Below, in pieces: positions 6,047 through 8,401 of a DNA stretch of 8,401 nucleotides; position 1 is the stretch's first letter, and each line of letters begins with the position of its first letter. Below the pieces are notes generated by a model, which ran no database searches, was not told the DNA's origin, and worked only from the letters and a program-made list of their open reading frames with translations. Source of the stretch: Erysipelotrichaceae bacterium (GTDB taxonomy: Bacteria > Bacillota_I > Bacilli_A > Erysipelotrichales > Erysipelotrichaceae); NCBI GenBank assembly GCA_003446295.1, contig DMBB01000196.1, positions 1-8,401 on the forward strand, written 5' to 3'. A program made the position numbers and the translations under genes.

Positions 6047-6625
6047 ATGAAACTGCTGGAACAAAAAATCATTGAAGATGGCAGAGTTCTGCCGGGAGAT
6101 GTGCTGAAAATTGATAATTTTCTGAATCATCAGATCGACGTCAAACTGATGGATCAGATCGGAGATGAATTTTACAGATTATTTAAAGATACCGCACCGA
6201 CCCGTATTATGACGATCGAAGCAAGCGGCATTGCAATCGCAATGTCTACTTCCAGGAGTTTCGGATATCTGCCGATCGTCTTTGCGAAAAAGACCGCTGC
6301 GTCAAACATGTCGGCAGACGTCTATCAGGCAAAAGAACATTCCTATACCAGAAATGCTGATTATACCGTCCATGTAGCCAAAAACTACCTGCAGAAAGAT
6401 GACCGGGTTCTGATTCTGGATGATTTCCTGGCAAACGGAGAAGCGATGAAAGCCCTCATCAGTATCTGTGAACAGGCCGGAGCAGAAGTTGTAGGATGCG
6501 GAGCTGTTGTCGCCAAAACATACCAGCCCGGAGAGAAGACACTGAAAGAAAAGGGGTATAAAGTAGAAGTACTGGCCCGCGTCAAATCCATGTCGGACGA
6601 CGGAAAAATTGAATTTGAGGACTGA
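6047..6625 (+). CDS. xpt: Xanthine phosphoribosyltransferase
   Basis: Cytosolic purine salvage enzyme that joins xanthine to PRPP to give XMP and pyrophosphate, feeding GMP synthesis. The protein is 192 residues, the usual Xpt length. Evidence: the N-terminal MKLLEQKIIEDGRVLPGDVLK block, IEASGIAIA (57-65), FAKK (79-82), and the type I PRPP-binding motif VLILDDFLANGEAM (121-134) with the acidic pair Asp125/Asp126. The FLANG form is typical of Xpt and separates it from Hpt and Apt. The frame extends 18 codons upstream to 5993, but AGGAGG lies 6 nt before the ATG at 6047 and homologous proteins begin with this MKLLE-like sequence. It is a single gene with its own terminator; no xanthine permease follows. 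There is no purine riboswitch in front, in contrast to Bacillus subtilis xpt. Confidence 0.95.
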   Translation: MKLLEQKIIEDGRVLPGDVLKIDNFLNHQIDVKLMDQIGDEFYRLFKDTAPTRIMTIEASGIAIAMSTSRSFGYLPIVFAKKTAASNMSADVYQAKEHSYTRNADYTVHVAKNYLQKDDRVLILDDFLANGEAMKALISICEQAGAEVVGCGAVVAKTYQPGEKTLKEKGYKVEVLARVKSMSDDGKIEFED

Positions 6626-6650
6626 ATCCTGCACAGCGCAGGATTTTTTC
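6625..6650 (+). terminator. Rho-independent terminator of xpt
   Basis: An 8-pair stem, AATCCTGC with GCAGGATT around a 5-nt loop (6625-6645), is followed by a run of T ending at 6649. It begins at the last base of the xpt stop codon. Confidence 0.92.
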
Positions 6651-6674
6651 ATGCATAATTCAATGATCATCTGC

Positions 6675-6704
6675 CTGACCGTTTCGGATAAATAGGTCTA
6701 TAAT
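6675..6704 (+). promoter_or_regulatory. Promoter of the PlsY-like gene, placed for a leaderless mRNA
   Basis: CTGACC (6675-6680, 4 of 6 matches to TTGACA), an 18-nt spacer and a perfect TATAAT (6699-6704). The expected start point is about 7 nt later, at or next to A6711, the first base of the ATG. There is no Shine-Dalgarno site between the -10 and the gene. Confidence 0.65.
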
Positions 6705-6710
6705 ACATGC

Positions 6711-7346
6711 ATGAACACTCATATGATTCACAGACTGATCGTCCTGTTATTCTCATATCTGCTGGGCTGTATCCTCACAGGCGAGATCGTTTCACATGCC
6801 TTTGCCCACAAACCCGCTTCAGAACTGGGCGGATCGGGCAATCCCGGTATGGCGAACATCACATCACATCTAGGTATCGTACCCGGCCTGATCGTTTTGT
6901 TCGGAGACCTTCTGAAATGCGGACTGGCAATGCTGGCGGCATATAAACTGTTCCCGGAAGAAGGACGGATCATATTGTTTTATGCTGGACTCGGAGCTTC
7001 ATTCGGACATTGCCTGCCATTCTGGCACCAGTTCAAAGGCGGAAAAGCCGTAGCCACATCATCTCTTGCACTGTTTGTATTCTCACCGACATGGGGACTT
7101 CTGTCTCTGGCAGCCGGCCTGATCATCACTCTGATTTCAGGATACTTTTCTCTCGGAGGCGTCAGCATTCCGTTCTTCTTCCTGTTTCCTGCATATTTCA
7201 TATACGGGAAGGAATGCTTTATCCTGACAGTGATCCTGTTCCTGCTTTGTTTCTTCCGGCATTATCCATATGGAAAAAACTTCCCTGCAGGTGCAGGGAA
7301 GAAAACATATCTTCTCAAGATCATCGCTCAGAAACTGAAGAAATGA
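6711..7346 (+). CDS. PlsY-family glycerol-3-phosphate acyltransferase, divergent copy
   Basis: Integral membrane protein of 211 residues and about five to seven hydrophobic helices. It belongs to the PlsY family, which moves the acyl chain of acyl-phosphate to glycerol-3-phosphate in the first step of phospholipid synthesis. The three family motifs are found: LLGCILTG (17-24), GSGNPGMANI (41-50) and GHCLPFWHQFKGGKAVATS (99-117, His100). Changes from the canonical form: motif 1 has Cys20 and Leu22 where Ser-Ile-Pro is usual, the Arg normally a few residues before GSGN is replaced (Glu38), and the Asn of motif 3 is Gln107. Activity may therefore differ, and I withhold the plsY symbol. No ribosome site precedes either ATG (6711 or 6723), and the promoter ends about 7 nt upstream, so translation may be leaderless. 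The stop abuts that of the convergent transporter gene with no gap. Confidence 0.85.
   Translation: MNTHMIHRLIVLLFSYLLGCILTGEIVSHAFAHKPASELGGSGNPGMANITSHLGIVPGLIVLFGDLLKCGLAMLAAYKLFPEEGRIILFYAGLGASFGHCLPFWHQFKGGKAVATSSLALFVFSPTWGLLSLAAGLIITLISGYFSLGGVSIPFFFLFPAYFIYGKECFILTVILFLLCFFRHYPYGKNFPAGAGKKTYLLKIIAQKLKK
7274..7301 (-). terminator. Terminator of the EamA transporter gene, inside the PlsY-like coding sequence
   Basis: A perfect 10-bp inverted repeat, CTTCCCTGCA / TGCAGGGAAG with a 2-nt centre (7280-7301), is followed on the minus strand by six T (7279 to 7274). On the plus strand it is followed by AAAAC, so it works in one direction only. It lies 46 nt after the transporter stop and codes for residues 190-197 of the acyltransferase on the other strand. 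Confidence 0.88.
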
Positions 7347-8219
7347 TCAGGATCCGAGTTCATTCCATAATGTAAAGCCCAGGATCAATAATCCGCCAAG
7401 GATCTGAACTGTACTGATCGGTTCAGACAATATCAATACAGAGATCATAACTGCCGTCAAAGGATCCAGATAACTGAGGATCGCTGTTTTCTGACCCGGC
7501 AGTTCTTTTAATGCAGAAAAATACAAACAATATGTAATGCCTGTATGAACGATACCGACAGTCAGCAGGCACAGCCAGCCGGCAGTACCCATCCCGGAAA
7601 AACTGATCCCTCCGGTCATCATCACATACGGAAACACAACGATCATCGCCGCAAAAAACTGCAGAAATGTCCTGTGAATGCCGCTTACACCCCGGATCAT
7701 CTTATTCATCATAATGACAAACGCATACAGACATGCAGCACCGAGCCCATAAAGAATTCCGGTCAGATGGGAACTGCCAGAACTCATATCGCCCGTTCCT
7801 GTGATCAGAACGATACCCAATGTAGACATGATGAAACAGATCCATTGCCTGACTGACATCTTTTCATGAAATACGATCGGACATAATACAGTCACGATCA
7901 CAGGCGCGAAATAATAGCTTAAGGTTGCGGCGGAAACAGTCGTATACCTGTATGCTTCAAACAGCAGTATCCAGTTGAAGCCCATTGCGGCGCCTGACAG
8001 CAGAAGCAGCGGAAGCTGTTTCCGGATATGCCGGAATCCTTCCAGATCCCTTGTCATAACAAGATACATGCCGATCAGCACAACAGCAAGCACCGCACGA
8101 AACAATGCGATCTCTCCGGAAGACATCGGGATCCTGCGTACGAAAAGACTGATCGTACCGAATACGATCACCGCAGCAGTCAGTTTCATTTCGGCTGTAG
8201 CTTTCATATGTGTCATCAT
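7347..8219 (-). CDS. EamA (DMT superfamily) transporter
   Basis: Inner-membrane metabolite exporter or permease, 290 residues with about ten hydrophobic helices in two tandem EamA repeats (about 14-140 and 154-288). Visible family features: the early FGTISLFVRR segment, SSGEIALFRAVLAVVLIG, SAATLSYYFAPVIVTVL at the end of repeat 1, and the matching KTAILSYLDPLTAVMISVLILSEPIS in repeat 2, where the Pro before helix 9 is conserved. Substrates in this superfamily range from amino acids to drugs and nucleotide sugars, so none can be assigned. The start is uncertain: Met1 (8219), Met2 (8216) and Met5 (8207) compete, and AGGA at 8224-8221 is 1, 4 and 13 nt from them. It is convergent with the PlsY-like gene at a 0-nt gap and ends at the terminator within it. 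Upstream is the end of an aldo/keto reductase gene on the same strand, 99 nt away. Confidence 0.9.
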   Translation of the reverse strand: MMTHMKATAEMKLTAAVIVFGTISLFVRRIPMSSGEIALFRAVLAVVLIGMYLVMTRDLEGFRHIRKQLPLLLLSGAAMGFNWILLFEAYRYTTVSAATLSYYFAPVIVTVLCPIVFHEKMSVRQWICFIMSTLGIVLITGTGDMSSGSSHLTGILYGLGAACLYAFVIMMNKMIRGVSGIHRTFLQFFAAMIVVFPYVMMTGGISFSGMGTAGWLCLLTVGIVHTGITYCLYFSALKELPGQKTAILSYLDPLTAVMISVLILSEPISTVQILGGLLILGFTLWNELGS

Positions 8220-8318
8220 ATCCTATTCATCGCAAAAAGAACACGATTTCACTCTGAAACAGACTGCCGGTCCGGAAACGGCCGAATCGCATTTTCATGG
8301 TTTTTCATTCATTTCTCT

Positions 8319-8401
8319 TCAAGGCCTAGGCACAGGACCCTTCAGCGGATGGGGAAGATACAGTTCTTCCAGATATCGGATATCCTCTTCTTCCAGCACA
8401 A
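8319..8401 (-). CDS. Aldo/keto reductase, C-terminal end only
   Basis: The last 27 codons of a gene that enters from the right. Reading VLEEEDIRYLEELYLPHP and then KGPVPRP before a TGA at 8321-8319, it matches the C-terminal pattern of NAD(P)H-dependent aldo/keto reductases of the YhdN/YccK kind, which commonly end with IRYLEEPYVPHPVVG. No catalytic residue lies in this piece, so the substrate is unknown. No clear terminator follows in 8220-8318, so it may share a transcript with the EamA gene. Confidence 0.6.
   Translation of the reverse strand, partial: VLEEEDIRYLEELYLPHPLKGPVPRP

Noticed and set aside
8220..8318. Possible terminator or promoter between the aldo/keto reductase and EamA genes
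   Set aside because: Only weak stems (TTTCA/TGAAA) and a short ATGAAAA direct repeat near 8293-8308 are seen. No T-tract hairpin or credible -35/-10 pair could be assigned.

Overview
The window reads as a chromosomal segment of a Bacillota (Firmicutes) bacterium, probably a gut-type anaerobe of the Erysipelotrichia or Clostridia kind. The basis is strong GGAGG-type ribosome binding sites, Rho-independent terminators, a KtrA/KdpDE potassium module, a Cthe_2159-type lipoprotein, a Gram-positive-type xanthine phosphoribosyltransferase and a PlsY-family acyltransferase. The genus call is inference. There are no rRNA, tRNA, CRISPR, transposon or phage genes.

Layout: (1) 1-794, minus: 5' part of an M20 metallopeptidase with its own promoter at 822-850. 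(2) 969-4337, minus: a four-gene operon of ktrA, a 70-residue one-helix membrane protein, a short kdpD and kdpE. The last three genes overlap by 35-38 nt. A tandem direct-repeat operator (4388-4438) lies in front, and a hairpin (907-951) probably ends the transcript. (3) 4477-5799, minus: a lipoprotein with a beta-helix body and a Gly/Gln/Phe repeat tail, closed by a strong terminator at 4438-4462. (4) 6047-6650, plus: xpt and its terminator. (5) 6711-7346, plus: a PlsY-like acyltransferase that looks leaderless. (6) 7347-8219, minus: an EamA-type transporter, convergent with the acyltransferase gene at a 0-nt gap; its terminator sits inside the acyltransferase coding region. (7) 8319-8401, minus: the last residues of an aldo/keto reductase.

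The most coherent system is the potassium operon. KdpD/KdpE is a two-component pair that normally controls the KdpFABC pump, but no pump gene is present. The pair is instead joined to KtrA, the cytosolic gating ring of a Ktr channel, and to an unrecognised small membrane protein. The KdpD lacks the N-terminal KdpD domain but keeps a universal-stress domain whose SxS-X20-LTALY pattern matches the c-di-AMP-binding motif described for Staphylococcus aureus KdpD. KtrA proteins are also known c-di-AMP targets. I infer a compact K+/c-di-AMP module that probably regulates itself through the direct repeats upstream of ktrA. The ktrB channel gene is not in the window.

Several gene starts were moved inward from the longest reading frame (ktrA, the lipoprotein gene, xpt), because a GGAGG-type site sits just before the inner ATG and the longer start has none.
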